DNA of 64,000 nt from the NCBI GenBank assembly GCA_911728435.2, contig OU452198.1, positions 31,587,902 to 31,651,901 on the forward strand. Direction: 5' to 3'. The notes below the pieces were generated by a model that saw nothing but the letters and a program-made list of their open reading frames with translations, was not told the DNA's origin and ran no database searches. This DNA is from Apoderus coryli (taxonomy: Eukaryota; Arthropoda; Insecta; Coleoptera; Attelabidae). The position numbers were made by a program, and so were the translations under genes. This document shows positions 54,801 to 63,019 of this stretch, one piece after another; the stretch's first letter is position 1, and every line of letters starts with the position of its first letter.

Positions 54801-57401
54801 CTGGGATGAATGCAGTTTTTGATTATGGAACTGTACTAAACCATCTATATCTCACTACTCTGGAGGCTCGCAAAGACAAGAAAGACCTTATCTTTCAATT
54901 AGTGAACTAGCAAGTTCATTGCCGTGAACTTTTTGCTAAAATTGGAATTCATGTTCCGCCTAGAAATACACGGGCCTTCAACATATTTCATGAGCCTTTT
55001 CACAGGACAAATTACGCCGCAAGTTTTTATGGCTAGCTCCAGTAGCAGCTTAATTTTTTTGGTGACTCTGGTATCTTTATACGCAAGGATATTTGGTCCA
55101 AATAATGCAGATTGACTTCCCTCCCTTGGAATTATTAACTGGAATTTTCGACAAATATTATGTTGAGAATGTTCAATTTATTAATTTAATTTTAAATAAA
55201 ACTCTACGCTTGACAAGATTATCCAAATTTAACAGATCCCTTATATCCGTTCTATGATACTCAGTCATTAGTATCCCCATCCTGAATGCAGCGCAGCGCA
55301 AAGACTTATTCTGAATTCTCTCGATCACATTCACATGTAATTGTTGATACGAGGGTTGCTATTTATGTATTAAACAGAAAGAACAAACGATTTAATTTTA
55401 TCAAAAATATTTTCATTGGTTTTCAAAATATTCTCCTTTAAGATGTATAATACACTTTTGCATGCGATGACACCTACCTTCAAAGCACTTTGTCCAGTCA
55501 GAAGATGATAGCTCTAAAACATGGTTTTTGAAGGCCTCAACCACTTCTTCGGGCGATGAAAATTCTTCTCCACGCAGTTTTCCTTTAATGGGAATAAGAA
55601 GAAATCATTGGGTGCCAAGTCGGGAACTTTTGTGTGTCCAAATACTCGTTTGTTACAAGTGATGTGTGTGAGCTCGCATTGTCTTGATGCAACACGATGC
55701 GTCGTTTTGGATTAGTTTCTCTCAATTTACGGAAAACTTCGGGCAAACAAATGGTCGTATACCACGCTGAATTAACGGTCTTCTGTTTTCTAGTTGCGAC
55801 ATGACCGGTTTTCGTGTGGAGAAACACGCCATCATTTGGTGGGTTAACGCTTCGGCAACTAATAACTTTTGTTGGCTTTTCTTCACATTGACACACCCTA
55901 ACTACTGATTCGCCTTTTATTTCTGTCTCATACGCATAAATCCACAAATGGTCACCTGTAACGATGTTGGCTTTGGATGCACCACAGTTGTATTTTTTGA
56001 GCATTTTACGGCACCAGTCGACTCGAGCTTTTTTTTGAGCACCTGTCAACAAATGTGGAATCCATAGCTTGCAAACAATCAAATGTTCGGTCAAAATCTT
56101 ATATTATGCTGGTCATACTAATGCTTAAACTTGCCTCGATTTCACGTGTGTGTGAGAACATGACGATATTCTTCAATTAGGTACGACCATCTTTAACTTC
56201 GTCCTTGAGCGAACTTTGGCCACATTTGAATTCAGTGTACCAGCAATAAAAATCGGTTGTGTCAGCCCAAAACTTTCCCGAACTATCGCGACAATAATCT
56301 GTAGTGAAGTTCATTGGATGAAAACGCAATTTTCTCGAAAACTATGGAGACAAATTTCAAAAGTAAGCTATTGCTGTAAAAAGCATAAAACGTGCTTTCA
56401 AATTATGTATAATTCGACCTCTATTGCTATATAAAAATTTAGGGATTGTATGCACCTCTATCACAGGGTTAAAGCGATTCCAACGAAACAACACAAATAT
56501 TGCTGGCACGTCAAAACGTTTTCGGTGCGTATACTGTCAAAAATGTCAAACTTCAAGGTGGCGATGACAGATTTCACCTGGCAATACCAGTGTTGTCAGT
56601 TCTCAATACATAAATAGTAAGGCGACCAAATCACGGTAGCCTATGCCAGTAAGGAACGGACCACTCACATACAGTAATCTACAGCTAGAGAAAAAGACAT
56701 CTCCACACTCAAGTTCAAATCCTCGTGTTTTATTTGAATTTTGAGATATTGCATGCAGGTAGTTATTAAAGCCAATATCCTCTGAAAAATCGACTCCCAA
56801 AAGTCTTTAATTCTACGTTTTACATACATGCTGACTAGAAAATATGGATTTAGTAAGAAAAAAAACATTTATCGATACTAAATTTCAAGATATTAAAAAC
56901 AGATCAATATCATTCTGCAAGCATTCGACATCCCTTATCACATACAATTTCTCTGTATATTTTCAAATCACCTGCAAAAAAACTGGGTGTTGAAAATCAT
57001 TCTTAGGATGTCTTAGTAAAATGTCCTTGTAACGTATCTCTTTATATTTTTAAAACTGAAAAATTTTAAGATAGAGAGCAATATATGGTTAACGGATTGA
57101 CGGCCTTTTTGTAGACGCCTTGTCTGGGAACAAATCAACAAGCATATTCGAACGAATGTCGTTTATGTTCTCTCTAATCTTATTTTGACTTTCAGGTCAA
57201 TCCGGTTATTCGGCTTACAAATACATCCCATACGGACCTGTCAACGAAGTGTTGCCGTATCTATCGCGGCGAGCACATGAAAACAAAGGTATCCTGCAGA
57301 AGATCCAAAAAGAGAAACGGCTGTTGGCTAAAGAGCTTGGGCGACGTATGGCAACCGGCCAAATTTGGTACACCCCAAAAGGCAATTATGTCCCAATTTA
57401 A
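33677..57401 (+). CDS. PRODH: Proline dehydrogenase, mitochondrial (spliced; 5' exon not found)
   Basis: The enzyme oxidises L-proline to pyrroline-5-carboxylate with FAD in the mitochondrial matrix and passes electrons to the respiratory chain. Exons: 33677-33885, 34579-34760, 44684-44748, 49073-49251, 49336-49510, 49575-49817, 51712-51997, 57196-57401. Phases are consistent at every join and all introns are GT-AG. The 514 residues cover the catalytic barrel: [11 protein letters not shown] (active-site Lys), [11 protein letters not shown] (Asp), TYQCY (Gln), KLVRGAY (flavin-binding Arg), MVASHNEDT, and the C-terminal YLSRR whose arginines bind proline. The usual C-terminus KGNYVPI is present. 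The first exon or exons, with targeting peptide, are missing, probably upstream of the window or unrecognised. Introns carry many transposons; one is 9.9 kb. Confidence 0.95.
34068..34270 (+). repeat. Dispersed repeat, copies at 39030-39260 and 56255-56490 (inverted)
   Basis: Shared blocks: TTTCCAGATGGAAGTCT, GCTAAATTTTGGTATATGAG, TTTTGGTT-AAATCGCTT and an ACACAACC word near CCTAAATT. No open frame. Looks like part of an old non-autonomous element. Confidence 0.6.
34348..34548 (+). mobile_element. tRNA-Ala-like SINE, copy 2
   Basis: Head: GTAGCTCAGTGGTAGAATG (A box), CTTTGCATGCGG with a TGC anticodon position, GGGTTCAAATCCCTG (B box). Body similar to copy 1, ending GACACAACCGATATTTTTT. The acceptor arm does not pair, so it is not a tRNA gene. 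Confidence 0.7.
34579..34760 (+). CDS. PRODH: PRODH exon B
   Basis: Encodes [19 protein letters not shown], then [19 protein letters not shown] and RCLEAIAG. The acceptor follows a SINE by about 30 bp, and GTAAGG is the donor. The following intron is 9.9 kb and contains two composite elements and a rosa transposon. Confidence 0.93.
34942..35547 (-). other. Two unrecognised - strand ORFs in the large PRODH intron
   Basis: 68 codons (35547-35341) include [17 protein letters not shown], rich in Cys and His. 91 codons (35217-34942) include [20 protein letters not shown] and [20 protein letters not shown]. The amino-acid makeup looks protein-like and both lie in order on one strand, but I do not recognise a family. 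They may be fragments of one transposon or viral-type gene. Confidence 0.3.
35756..36015. repeat. Cluster of TTTTCCGCA words forming hairpins
   Basis: Five copies of CTTTTCCGCA/TGCGGAAAG in both orientations. Two sets pair: AGTGCGGAAA with TTTTCCGCACT around 35791, and ACATGCGGAAA with TTTTCCGCATGT around 35984-36012. Confidence 0.6.
36264..36360. repeat. Perfect 44-bp inverted repeat with 9-nt loop
   Basis: Arms 36264-36307 and 36317-36360 are perfectly complementary; the loop is AAACCCGAG. There is no match elsewhere in the window, and it is GC-richer than its surroundings. Confidence 0.9.
36570..36683. repeat. MITE end, same family as 59430-59628
   Basis: Shares AGGAACTTTTTTCAT-like, TTTTTTTGAGATGCCC, CCTCTGTAAATG and an ACCCTGTAT end with 59545-59628. 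Confidence 0.6.
37066..38607. mobile_element. Composite palindromic MITE, copy 1
   Basis: Outer arms 37066-37491 and 38182-38607 are inverted copies with ends CAGGGTGTCCTACGG and complement, flanked by TA. At the exact centre sits a second unit (37492-38181) with its own ends CAGGGTGGTCAAAAAATTAT and complement, also flanked by TA. The core of about 400 bp between the inner arms is not palindromic. No transposase. Copy 2 is at 52754-54325. Confidence 0.85.
38838..38875. repeat. Perfect 18-bp inverted repeat with 2-nt loop
   Basis: GCAACGCTCTTGTTTGGA, loop GG, then the exact complement to 38875. Confidence 0.9.
39030..39345. repeat. Dispersed repeats related to 34068-34270 and, inverted, 33245-33330
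   Basis: 39030-39260 shares TTTCCAGATGGAAGTCT and AAATTTTGGTATATGAGTTT with 34068; TGTGTGTGTGT is a microsatellite within it. 39270-39345 is the inverted copy of 33245-33330. The two are adjacent here but separate at 33-34 kb. Confidence 0.6.
40257..40298 (+). ncRNA. Hammerhead-like motif in a Penelope-type repeat
   Basis: CTGAAGA at 40262, one extra A, a 6-bp stem II GGCAAT/ATTGCC with a 5-nt loop, then GAAAC and GTT. Flanking GTA and TAC could form a minimal stem I. Stem III would be only AC/GT without a loop, so cleavage by a single molecule is unlikely. Confidence 0.4.
40370..40660 (-). pseudogene. Rosa-like transposase C-terminal fragment
   Basis: The - strand reads [35 protein letters not shown] with the second catalytic Asp, and ends [19 protein letters not shown]. 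The part with the third Asp is deleted. Confidence 0.65.
42034..42073 (-). ncRNA. Hammerhead-like motif in a Penelope-type repeat
   Basis: On the - strand: TTC, CTGATGA, an extra A, stem II GACA..TGTC, GAAAC, GTT, GAA. Stem I TTC/GAA pairs over three bases. Stem III lacks a loop, as in the copies at 40.3 and 52.6 kb. Confidence 0.4.
42420..43461 (+). pseudogene. Rosa-like transposase, nearly intact (two stops, one deletion)
   Basis: Starts [20 protein letters not shown] at 42420. N-terminal helix-turn-helix domain: [33 protein letters not shown] and [18 protein letters not shown]. After a TAA at 42847 the same frame continues [10 protein letters not shown] with the first catalytic Asp, [31 protein letters not shown], a TAG at 43075, then [15 protein letters not shown] with the second Asp. 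A small deletion near 43200 shifts the frame; [17 protein letters not shown] holds the third Asp, and the C-terminus GGHHFEHLL ends at 43461. Confidence 0.85.
43641..43680 (-). ncRNA. Hammerhead-like motif with complete strands
   Basis: On the - strand: TGTCA, CTGAGGA, extra T, GAGGTA..TACCTT, GAAAC, AT, GTA, TGAC. Stem I GTCA/TGAC pairs over four bases directly after the predicted GTA cleavage site; stem III would be AC/GT with loop AT. The extra nucleotide after CTGANGA departs from the consensus. Confidence 0.45.
43954..43996 (+). ncRNA. Hammerhead-like motif with complete strands
   Basis: TGTCA, CTGATGA at 43959, extra T, GAGGTA-G-TACCTC, GAAAC, AT, GTA, T, TGACA. Stem I TGTCA/TGACA pairs over five bases with one bulged T. 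Same architecture as the - strand partner at 43641-43680. Confidence 0.45.
44684..44748 (+). CDS. PRODH: PRODH exon C
   Basis: A 65-bp exon encoding [20 protein letters not shown], with the Lys that contacts substrate and flavin. Acceptor TTTTGTATTGCAG, donor GTAAGT. It is too short to be found by ORF length; splice sites and phase identify it. Confidence 0.92.
44935..45330 (+). repeat. Uninterrupted copy of the 25140-26230 repeat
   Basis: Shares TTAGCTCTCCATATCATATA, ATTTCACCGGAAATACGTGT, TATCCACGA, ATTTTAACCAAATTTGG and CATTGAGCGT. No palindrome is present here. Confidence 0.7.
45630..48097 (+). mobile_element. Rosa-like mariner with inverted repeats of about 370 bp
   Basis: Left arm 45630-46000 and right arm 47710-48097 are inverted copies: TTTATCCAGCAATATTTAAA, AATTTAGATTCTACTG, TTTAAATGGACCTAG-type sequence and TTGACAACTTGTCAATATCT occur in both. 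Ends read AGGGGGACTCAG and complement of CCCTAGG. The transposase remnant is inside. Confidence 0.75.
46371..47280 (+). pseudogene. Rosa-like transposase lacking the third catalytic Asp
   Basis: The likely start is the ATG at 46371, giving [38 protein letters not shown] and [16 protein letters not shown]; this beats the longer frame starting at 46361, which is a shadow up to the frame change near 46535. Then [55 protein letters not shown] with the first Asp, and [20 protein letters not shown] with the second. After RWIGRGG a deletion removes the segment with the third Asp; the end [16 protein letters not shown] is at about 47280. Confidence 0.82.
48100..49072. other. PRODH intron sequence without recognisable elements
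   Basis: AT-rich; the only marker is ACACCCTGTATATATAA at 48928, resembling the end of a CAGGGTG-type MITE. Confidence 0.35.
49073..49251 (+). CDS. PRODH: PRODH exon D
   Basis: Encodes [20 protein letters not shown] and the animal-specific region [32 protein letters not shown]. Followed by the shortest intron of the gene (84 bp). Confidence 0.93.
49336..49510 (+). CDS. PRODH: PRODH exon E
   Basis: Encodes [35 protein letters not shown] and [17 protein letters not shown], all matching animal PRODH. Donor GTATGT. Ends in phase 0. Confidence 0.94.
49575..49817 (+). CDS. PRODH: PRODH exon F
   Basis: 81 codons: [52 protein letters not shown]. Holds the catalytic Asp, the flavin-contacting Gln and Arg. 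The next intron (49818-51711) contains the hammerhead ribozyme. Confidence 0.95.
50064..50235 (+). repeat. Hammerhead-bearing repeat unit, copy 1
   Basis: Aligns loosely with 63463-63625: both have ATATTRCC, ACTAGATGTC-CC, TTTCAT-TCT, CGTG, and CCGAT-AC-ACTGATGAG followed by GTC-TG-TGAAAG. The hammerhead fold is at the 3' end of the unit. Confidence 0.6.
50174..50227 (+). ncRNA. Type I hammerhead ribozyme, canonical core
   Basis: CTGATGA at 50184-50190; stem II GTC/GAC (50191-50193, 50201-50203) with a 7-nt loop; GAAA at 50204-50207; stem III A-CGG / CCG-T (50207-50210 with 50215-50218) closed by loop CCGG; cleavage site GTC with the predicted cut after C50219. Stem I (50178-50183 with 50220-50225) pairs in five of six positions, two as G-U. 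Every conserved core base is present and none is extra. Type I folds of this kind self-cleave to a 2',3'-cyclic phosphate and 5'-OH. It lies in the sense orientation in the PRODH intron 49818-51711, so it would be in the pre-mRNA. Confidence 0.72.
50300..51160 (-). pseudogene. Mariner-family transposase remnant
   Basis: N-terminal part (51159-50857): [31 protein letters not shown] and [14 protein letters not shown]-terminal part (about 50560-50330), in another frame: [12 protein letters not shown] with the last catalytic Asp, [20 protein letters not shown] and [15 protein letters not shown]. The middle is degraded. The element ends were not found. Confidence 0.7.
51170..51700. other. PRODH intron segment with an unrecognised open frame
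   Basis: The + frame 51223-51492 (89 codons; [40 protein letters not shown]) matches nothing I know. Base composition is less AT-rich than around it, so it may be a piece of an unknown element. Confidence 0.25.
51712..51997 (+). CDS. PRODH: PRODH exon G
   Basis: Encodes [60 protein letters not shown] and [19 protein letters not shown]. Donor GTAAGT. The 5.2-kb intron after it holds a LINE, Penelope-like DNA, a composite MITE and mariner C. Confidence 0.95.
52210..52248 (-). ncRNA. Hammerhead-like motif
   Basis: - strand: CTGAAGA, extra A, stem II GACAAA..TTTGTC, GAAAC, GTC. Stem III has no loop and stem I is weak, so single-molecule activity is doubtful. Confidence 0.4.
52608..52645 (+). 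ncRNA. Hammerhead-like motif
   Basis: CTGAAGA at 52612, extra A, stem II GACAA..TTGTC, GAAAC, GTC. Partner of the motif at 52210-52248 in the opposite arm. Confidence 0.4.
52754..54325. mobile_element. Composite palindromic MITE, copy 2 (opposite orientation)
   Basis: Outer ends CAGGGTGTCCTACGG and complement at 52754 and 54325, TA on both sides. Inner unit 53179-53901 has CAGGGTGGTCAAAAAATTAT ends. The unique core (about 53320-53720) is the inverse complement of the core in copy 1. About 60 bp of the left inner arm are deleted. Each arm contains the palindrome ACTTCCGGTATAACCGGAAG or its complement. Confidence 0.85.
55585..56130 (-). pseudogene. Mariner C transposase (DD34D) remnant
   Basis: - strand frame from 56094: [34 protein letters not shown] (usual GDESW changed to GDHLW, Asp kept), [34 protein letters not shown] and [12 protein letters not shown] with the second catalytic Asp. 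The frame is lost before the third Asp. It serves as the reference for reading copy A. Confidence 0.8.
56255..56490 (-). repeat. Inverted copy of the 34068-34270 repeat
   Basis: The complement shares AATCGCTTTAACCCTGTGAT, CCCTAAATTTTTATATAGCA, TTTGAAAGCAC and AGCAATAGCTT with 34160-34290. Confidence 0.65.
56870..57195. other. PRODH intron end, no recognisable element
   Basis: AT-rich with the polypyrimidine tract and acceptor of the last exon at its end. Confidence 0.4.
57196..57401 (+). CDS. PRODH: PRODH last exon H
   Basis: Acceptor GACTTTCAG. Encodes [36 protein letters not shown] and the typical end TPKGNYVPI with stop TAA at 57399-57401. It contains an internal GGTATC donor-like site at 57289 that could join to 57471 (see findings). 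Confidence 0.95.
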
Positions 57402-57470
57402 AAGCAGGGCAAAAATGTTAGTATCTGTTAATTAATATGGGTTTTGGGGTTTTGTTTTGTGTGTTTACAG

Positions 57471-57610
57471 GTTTTGTGAAAAGTGATGAAATTGTGATTG
57501 ACAGTAGGAGTAGCGTCAGCGAGAGCAAGAGTAGTAGTACTGTGTGGCAGAAGTTGTTGAATTTTAGCAAAGAACAGTATAGAAAATTTCTGTTGCAGAT
57601 CAAAAGTTGA
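57471..57610 (+). CDS. PRODH: Possible alternative PRODH last exon
   Basis: A good acceptor (TTTTGTTTTGTGTGTTTACAG) precedes an open stretch of 46 codons ending TGA at 57610. If spliced from the internal donor AAAG/GTATCC at 57288/57289, the phase fits and the protein would change after ENKG from the normal tail to FVKSDEIVIDSRSSVSES, KSSSTVWQKLLNFSKEQYRK, FLLQIKS. Fly PRODH is known to have isoforms with different C-termini; whether this exon is their counterpart is inference. It could instead be untranslated sequence. Confidence 0.35.
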
Positions 57611-57830
57611 ACAGCGGTATACTATGGTATCTTTAATTTTTTGTTTTAAGTATATACAAAAAATATATATTTGCATACTATTTAACGATGATAATGTGGA
57701 AAAATCGTATATTACATTTGCTTAAAACATATGTTTTTTTGTCATTTTAATTAACTAAAAATTTAGCTCACTACAAACCTTTTTAAATGTTAGGAACAAG
57801 AATCGAAGGTTTAACAAATTGCAGGAAGTT

Positions 57831-57836
57831 AAATAA
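57831..57836 (+). terminator. Candidate PRODH polyadenylation signal
   Basis: AATAAA, 430 bp after the main stop codon and 220 bp after the alternative one. The next LINE fragment starts about 95 bp later. Confidence 0.45.
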
Positions 57837-57929
57837 AATTATTTTTTTGGAAAAACATGTTCCTCTCTGCAGATATATCCAATATTTCTTGTTTTAGTAC
57901 CGGGTGATGCAAAACTGTCCTTATTTTTA

Positions 57930-59400
57930 CAGTAGGAGTAGGAAAGTGTAACTCCAACGGTCTATTGCTGCTAACCAAATGCGCAGCACACGATGTTGTT
58001 ATTACAAACACATTTTTTGGACAAAAAGACACGTTTAAGACGACACGGCAACATCCAAGGTCTAAGCACTGGCATATGATTGACTACGTAATTGTTCGCG
58101 CTCGTGACCGACATGTAGTGAAGTGCACGAAAGCTTTAATGAGTGCTGATGATGGCTGGACTGATCACAGACTGTGCGATCCAGTATGACCCTACATCTA
58201 CCTGCAAAACGACCACAACTGGGAAGGAAACTCAGGCGAAAGCTTAACATCGAATGCCTAAAGGACAACCGAGCGAAACTGTGTTTCCAGCAACACCTGC
58301 AGAACAAGTTCCCGGAAGAATATCTGGATGATATTGCAGAACAATGGTCGTTATTTAGATCCACGCTCTCTGCTGGTGAGGAGACGCTAGGCTATGTGCG
58401 ATGAAAAAATCAGGATTGGTTCGACGAAAATGAAAGACTAATAGACACTAAGCGTCTCTTTCAAATGGCGAAGAAGTCGAAGATTCAATGGTGGACGGCT
58501 AAATCCGTCGAAATGCAACAACTAGCCAACAGCAACAACACCAGAGCCCCTCTGCAAACAAGGGATGTCTCTCGACTTCTAAGGGATTGCACGTCAATTG
58601 GTTGCCGGTGGAAGGAACATTTGCAGGAACTACTAAACAGGAAGACGAATGTCGATAATGCAACACTCGATCGGTTGCCACATAGACCAACCCAACAACA
58701 GTTGGGAGATGTACCTAATCTGCAAAATGTTGATAGAGCTACTCTACAACTTAAGAACAACAAAGCAGCTGGCTCTGATGGCATATCTCCTGAACTTTTT
58801 AAAGGACGACCTGTGATATTGGAACATTCTCATGTTCTAAGAAAGAAAATATGCAACACCCAAACCGTGACTGCTGAAATGCGAGATGCCTCAATTGTCA
58901 CTATATTTAAGAAAGAAATCTGTATGTCGAAACTATCGCAGTATCTCTCTCCTCTCAATCGCCGGAAAGGTTCTTGCAAGTCTTTGTCCAATCGTCTTCT
59001 CCCACTCTCGGAAGGGTGCTTGCCGGAAACACAATGTTGTTTTAGACCCAACACGGTACAACCGACATGATATTTAGTGCCACGCAAATGCAGGAAAAGT
59101 CAAGGGACCAAAATCGTCTTCTATACATGGGGTTTATAGACCTTGTCAAGGCGTTCAACTCCGCATGCCAACGGAACGCCTTCGAAAGAGCATCCGTTAT
59201 TCACAACTTAAGGTCGGCTCACGAAATCAGGGAGGGCAGCAAAAGGGGTAGAAGGATGTTCTTAAGACCAACATGAAGAAGTGTGACTTAGATATGAAGA
59301 ACAACTAGAAGCAGATCGTGAACGACCGACAGAGATGGAGGCGTATCATTTATGAGAGCCATCAAGTTTTTGAAGAGCAGCGTCGACGACATGAGGGTAC
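57930..59400 (+). pseudogene. 5'-truncated LINE fragment (endonuclease end, RT, C-terminus)
   Basis: From the truncated end: CNSNGLLLLTKCAAHDVVIT, QHPRSKHWHMIDYVIVRARD and DDGWTDHRL (end of an AP endonuclease), KRPQLGRKLRRKLN, KIQWWTAKSVEMQQLA, RWKEHLQELLNRK, NNKAAGSDGISPELF, AEMRDASIVTIFKK, RSISLLSIAGKVL, LLYMGFIDLVKAFN, and, after a deletion of the YADD part, QRWRRIIYESHQVFEEQRRR at 59325-59390. It has many frame changes. It belongs to an APE-type non-LTR family different from the RTE element at 13 kb. Confidence 0.75.
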
Positions 59401-59429
59401 CCATTTAGAAGCTCATTTTTTGAGTATAA

Positions 59430-59628
59430 TACTTTTTTCTCAAAAACCAATTGTTGAATTTACTGATTTACAAATTCTTGGAGAAACATTTAAAGAACGA
59501 AACAAAAATATATTTTTGTCAACCTGTATCTCTGACACAAAGGGACATATGCATATAGGAACTTTTTTTTATTTTTTTGAGATGCCCTATCGCCTCTGTA
59601 AATGAATGATGAAACACCCTGTATAAGT
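59430..59628. mobile_element. MITE end, CACCCTG terminus
   Basis: Right end GATGAAACACCCTG before TA; TTTTTTTGAGATGCCC and CCTCTGTAAATGA are shared with 36570-36683. Left limit not found. Confidence 0.55.
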
Positions 59629-59639
59629 AGCTATACGTT

Positions 59640-62600
59640 TCGTTTTCATTGGCCATCTAAAACACAAAATTTTAGTATATAAGTGTTTGTTCAGATTTGC
59701 ACTAAATCTTGTGTATCTGTTGCAGATTTCCAGCTACTCGACATTTTATAACTACAACGCTCGAATTACTTAATAATAAAATAACAAAAATAAACTGTTT
59801 TATTTCGGTTTCTGTTTCACGAATGTTTTGTTTAATATCAACAAAAGAATATACATACAACAAGAATGTTATTATTTGTATTATATCGCGCGATATTACT
59901 ACAATTAAAACGATGAAATTTTTAAGTAGATAATAGATAAGTATAGATAGATAGGTAGTTTTGAATAATAACAAAACAATAATAATTAAACTAATGATTA
60001 AGTAAAAACATTTAAAAATAAAAAAACAAAGTATGTTTATCCCGTTGTTACAGCTCTATGTTCAATTTGTTCTGAATTTGTTGCAGCATTTAACTCTGCG
60101 TGAATATATTAAATGTCGTATTATTTTAAATTATTCTGGGAAATAATTTAACGAAATAGGATATATTTGATAGTGCAAAAATAGTATTTTCCTAACGTGG
60201 ATACTTTAGAAAAGTATTAATAAAGTAAGTCAATTATTAAATTATTATTTATTGTCTTCTTGGACATTATTTATTTATATTATATATTATACATAATATT
60301 TATTTTCTTTTATTGTTGTGTATTTCTATATTCACGCAGATGTTAAAATGAATCTTGATTCGTAATAGACCAGGTCATACCGAAAGGATGTTTATGGACA
60401 AGCCCTAAAGAATGCAAGAGGGGAACACTCGTATGAACTTGGAGCTAGATGGGTTATTTTAGATTTACGTTTAAATTTCGACAAGTACCTACACGATTTA
60501 CAAATAATAATTGTTCATTTCTGTGAATATCAAGGGGGAAAAACGGTACTCTAGTTAAGGTTTCAAGATAATACGAGATTTGAGATGAGATTCCGAAGGA
60601 AATTCAGATACCTCTACATATCTAAACCTATGTTGATGTTTGGGTTGCTTCAGAACATAGGGATGATGAGAATAGTGTAATTTATGAATACCGTATCTCT
60701 TAAAACTAGATGAATGGGAAAATAATATTCCTGACGGTTGGATATTTAGTTTTCATCTACTTTTGTTAAGTGAAAATGGTTCCTAATGTGGTAACAGAGG
60801 ATTTAAAAATTCCTCGCACCACATTTGGGCCACAATCTTTCATATGAACTTTGTTTTGTAAGTTGGATCGCCCCTTTCATTCTTTAGGGTTTGTTCGTGA
60901 ACGTATATTTGCTATGCAGTGTGAGAAACTTTCAATATTTTTGTAATCATATAAATGTATTTTCAAAAATTTCGTTGAGTAATTCGGAGGTAAATAGACA
61001 TTGTACTATAGTGGATTTTATTTTTTCTATAAAAGCTACTAAATTATATATTTTAGTTGTCCCTTACATATAATGTAAATCATGTTTATTATTGTTATTG
61101 ACGCTGTTACTGAAACCTTCACAAATACTGTTGATGGAGGTAGATGGTTACGCAATTTCTTGAATATAACGTTGAACACAGAGCGTAGATTATTTAGTAA
61201 AAAATTTATTGGGTAGCTTTCTCCCTTAAGATCAAACAAATGAATATTGTCCAACATAATGTGAGCCTGCTTTTTGCCTTACCAATAGTGTCGATTTCAG
61301 TCAGCAGGACCTCTGATCCATCGATATGTGTTTTTACCGACAAATAAAAAGTTGACGGTTTTTTATTTCTGTTACATAAAAACATTTTTTTCATAAATTT
61401 GTTTGTAATTCGTAACGAGAATCTATATTTTTTATACCCAATAGATATAGAAACTCTACAACATTACGAAGTAGATCTCCTACGGTTGACGAATGCATGC
61501 ATATTGCGGAAGTATCTACTTCCGCAATATCAACTGTATGAAATCATGCTAAATGGCTCGAAGGGACTCTTGTTTAATACTTTTAGTTTGGTATTGAATG
61601 TACGCCGGTTTCAAATGTGTCAGTCTATTTTTATATATCATTTTATAACAAAACTCTTACTGTTTAAAATGTGAATCTACATTATTGGGTGTTCTGTTCA
61701 ATATCGGCAATTCTCTCGATACATTCATTGAGAATCCATCAATTGGCATTGTAGACGAGTATTTTAACGGAAACATGTGATTGGAATAGTGGTGTTAATT
61801 ATAAACTACATACTCCCACAGAAATAACGAGCGGTGCCAAATTACTTCAATTGTTTGATCAGCAATATGTCATATAGCGGGCGGTCTTACTAAAACTACA
61901 TGTCACTTAGTTTATCTTCTAAAATCAAAGATAACGTTCGGCACAGATCGTAACGCCAATTTCACGCCAAGTAGAGTGCAATGACATTTTCTGTCCATTT
62001 TGTGATCTAATTGTCAACAAATTTGCGTTGTAGCTTGAAATATGATTGTATCCTAGTGGAAATTGGTTAAGATAGAAAGAAATGTAATATTCACTTGAAA
62101 TAATTGTAGTTGAAATTTCTCATACTGCTTGCTAATGGATAGTCAAATTTTGTGTAAAAATTGTTCAATAAAAATGGAAAGAAATTTTTTTTTCTGTGAA
62201 AAAACATGTAGACAAAACTATTTGTAAATTATGTGCTTTTATTCTACATACATTGTTTTGCCTTTTTTTTTCGTATGTGTTATTTATTATTTTATTTAAA
62301 TTGACGTTAATAATAACAGTCAAAAGGTACTAATGTTTTCTATATAAACCAATATTTTTTCATGATTCAATCATAAATTTATTTGTTCTATTTATTTAGT
62401 AGTATGTCTGTGATTAAAAGGAAATTAATTTCATCAGAAGATTATTATGTACCGCATTAGTATTTAAAAAACAAAATATGTTTGTCTAAAATTTTGTTTG
62501 GTTTTATCAAAAATTAAATAAATGTAATTTAAGGACTATATTGTGTTTATTTTAAAAACTATTTTTCTGTTAATAGCTATTTCTTTATGATGATATTGTT

Positions 62601-62960
62601 AGCTAGTCTTGCTTAAGCTTGTCTCAACAAACTTTTGTTAGAAATAACACTGATTAATTAAAAAACAAGACCGGTTAACTATCATCACTATTAAGACATT
62701 TATATGAATTTAAACTATTGAATGTCTTGGTAAAAATACTCATCAAACGTTTATTATTGTCCTTATGGTTGATTGTTCGAAGACAATAAAAACAGATCTA
62801 TAAAGAATAAAGTTTACCAGTGTTATATGAAATGGATTCATTTTATTATCCTTTAAATTCCTTAATTTATCTAAACGTAAGATAAAATCCATGTACGGCT
62901 CCAAAATGTATGATACGGCAATGCAGACATAAATTGCGCAAGTAGTGGATAAAGAAAACG
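59640..62960. other. Intergenic DNA between PRODH and EFTUD2
   Basis: About 3.3 kb of AT-rich DNA. I see no gene or known element. A perfect 14-bp hairpin with a 2-nt loop lies at 61501-61530. A + frame near 60360-60500 (SYRKDVYGQALKNARGEHSY, ELGARWVILDLRLNF) has protein-like composition but no family that I can name. Confidence 0.35.
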
Positions 62961-62973
62961 TTTTTTATAGGTT

Positions 62974-62979
62974 TTTATT
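62974..62979 (-). terminator. Candidate EFTUD2 polyadenylation signal
   Basis: AATAAA on the - strand, 41 bp past the EFTUD2 stop codon. Confidence 0.5.
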
Positions 62980-63019
62980 GATTATATTATCAAAAGAAAA
63001 CTATTAAATGTTCTAAAGT

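Larger units (their letters stand above)
52030..55120 (+). pseudogene. LINE reverse transcriptase fragment, split by insertions
   Basis: The first part at 52040-52110 reads [16 protein letters not shown], a form of the conserved VPQGS-LGPLLF motif. The rest begins at 54345: [15 protein letters not shown] with the catalytic [44 protein letters not shown], and, after frame changes, [20 protein letters not shown] near 54970. Between them lie a Penelope-like insert and the composite MITE. It matches CR1/Jockey-type elements. Confidence 0.75.
55350..56616 (-). mobile_element. Mariner copy C, same family as copy A
   Basis: Left end CGAGGGTTGCTATTTATG at 55350 after TA; the right end is degenerate near 56616. 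It contains an inverted copy of the 34068 repeat at 56255-56490, interrupting the N-terminal region. Confidence 0.8.

Noticed and set aside
59702..59974. - strand ORF of 90 codons in the intergenic region
   Set aside because: Low-complexity Ile/Leu-rich translation of AT-rich DNA with no motif and an overlapping frame on the other strand.
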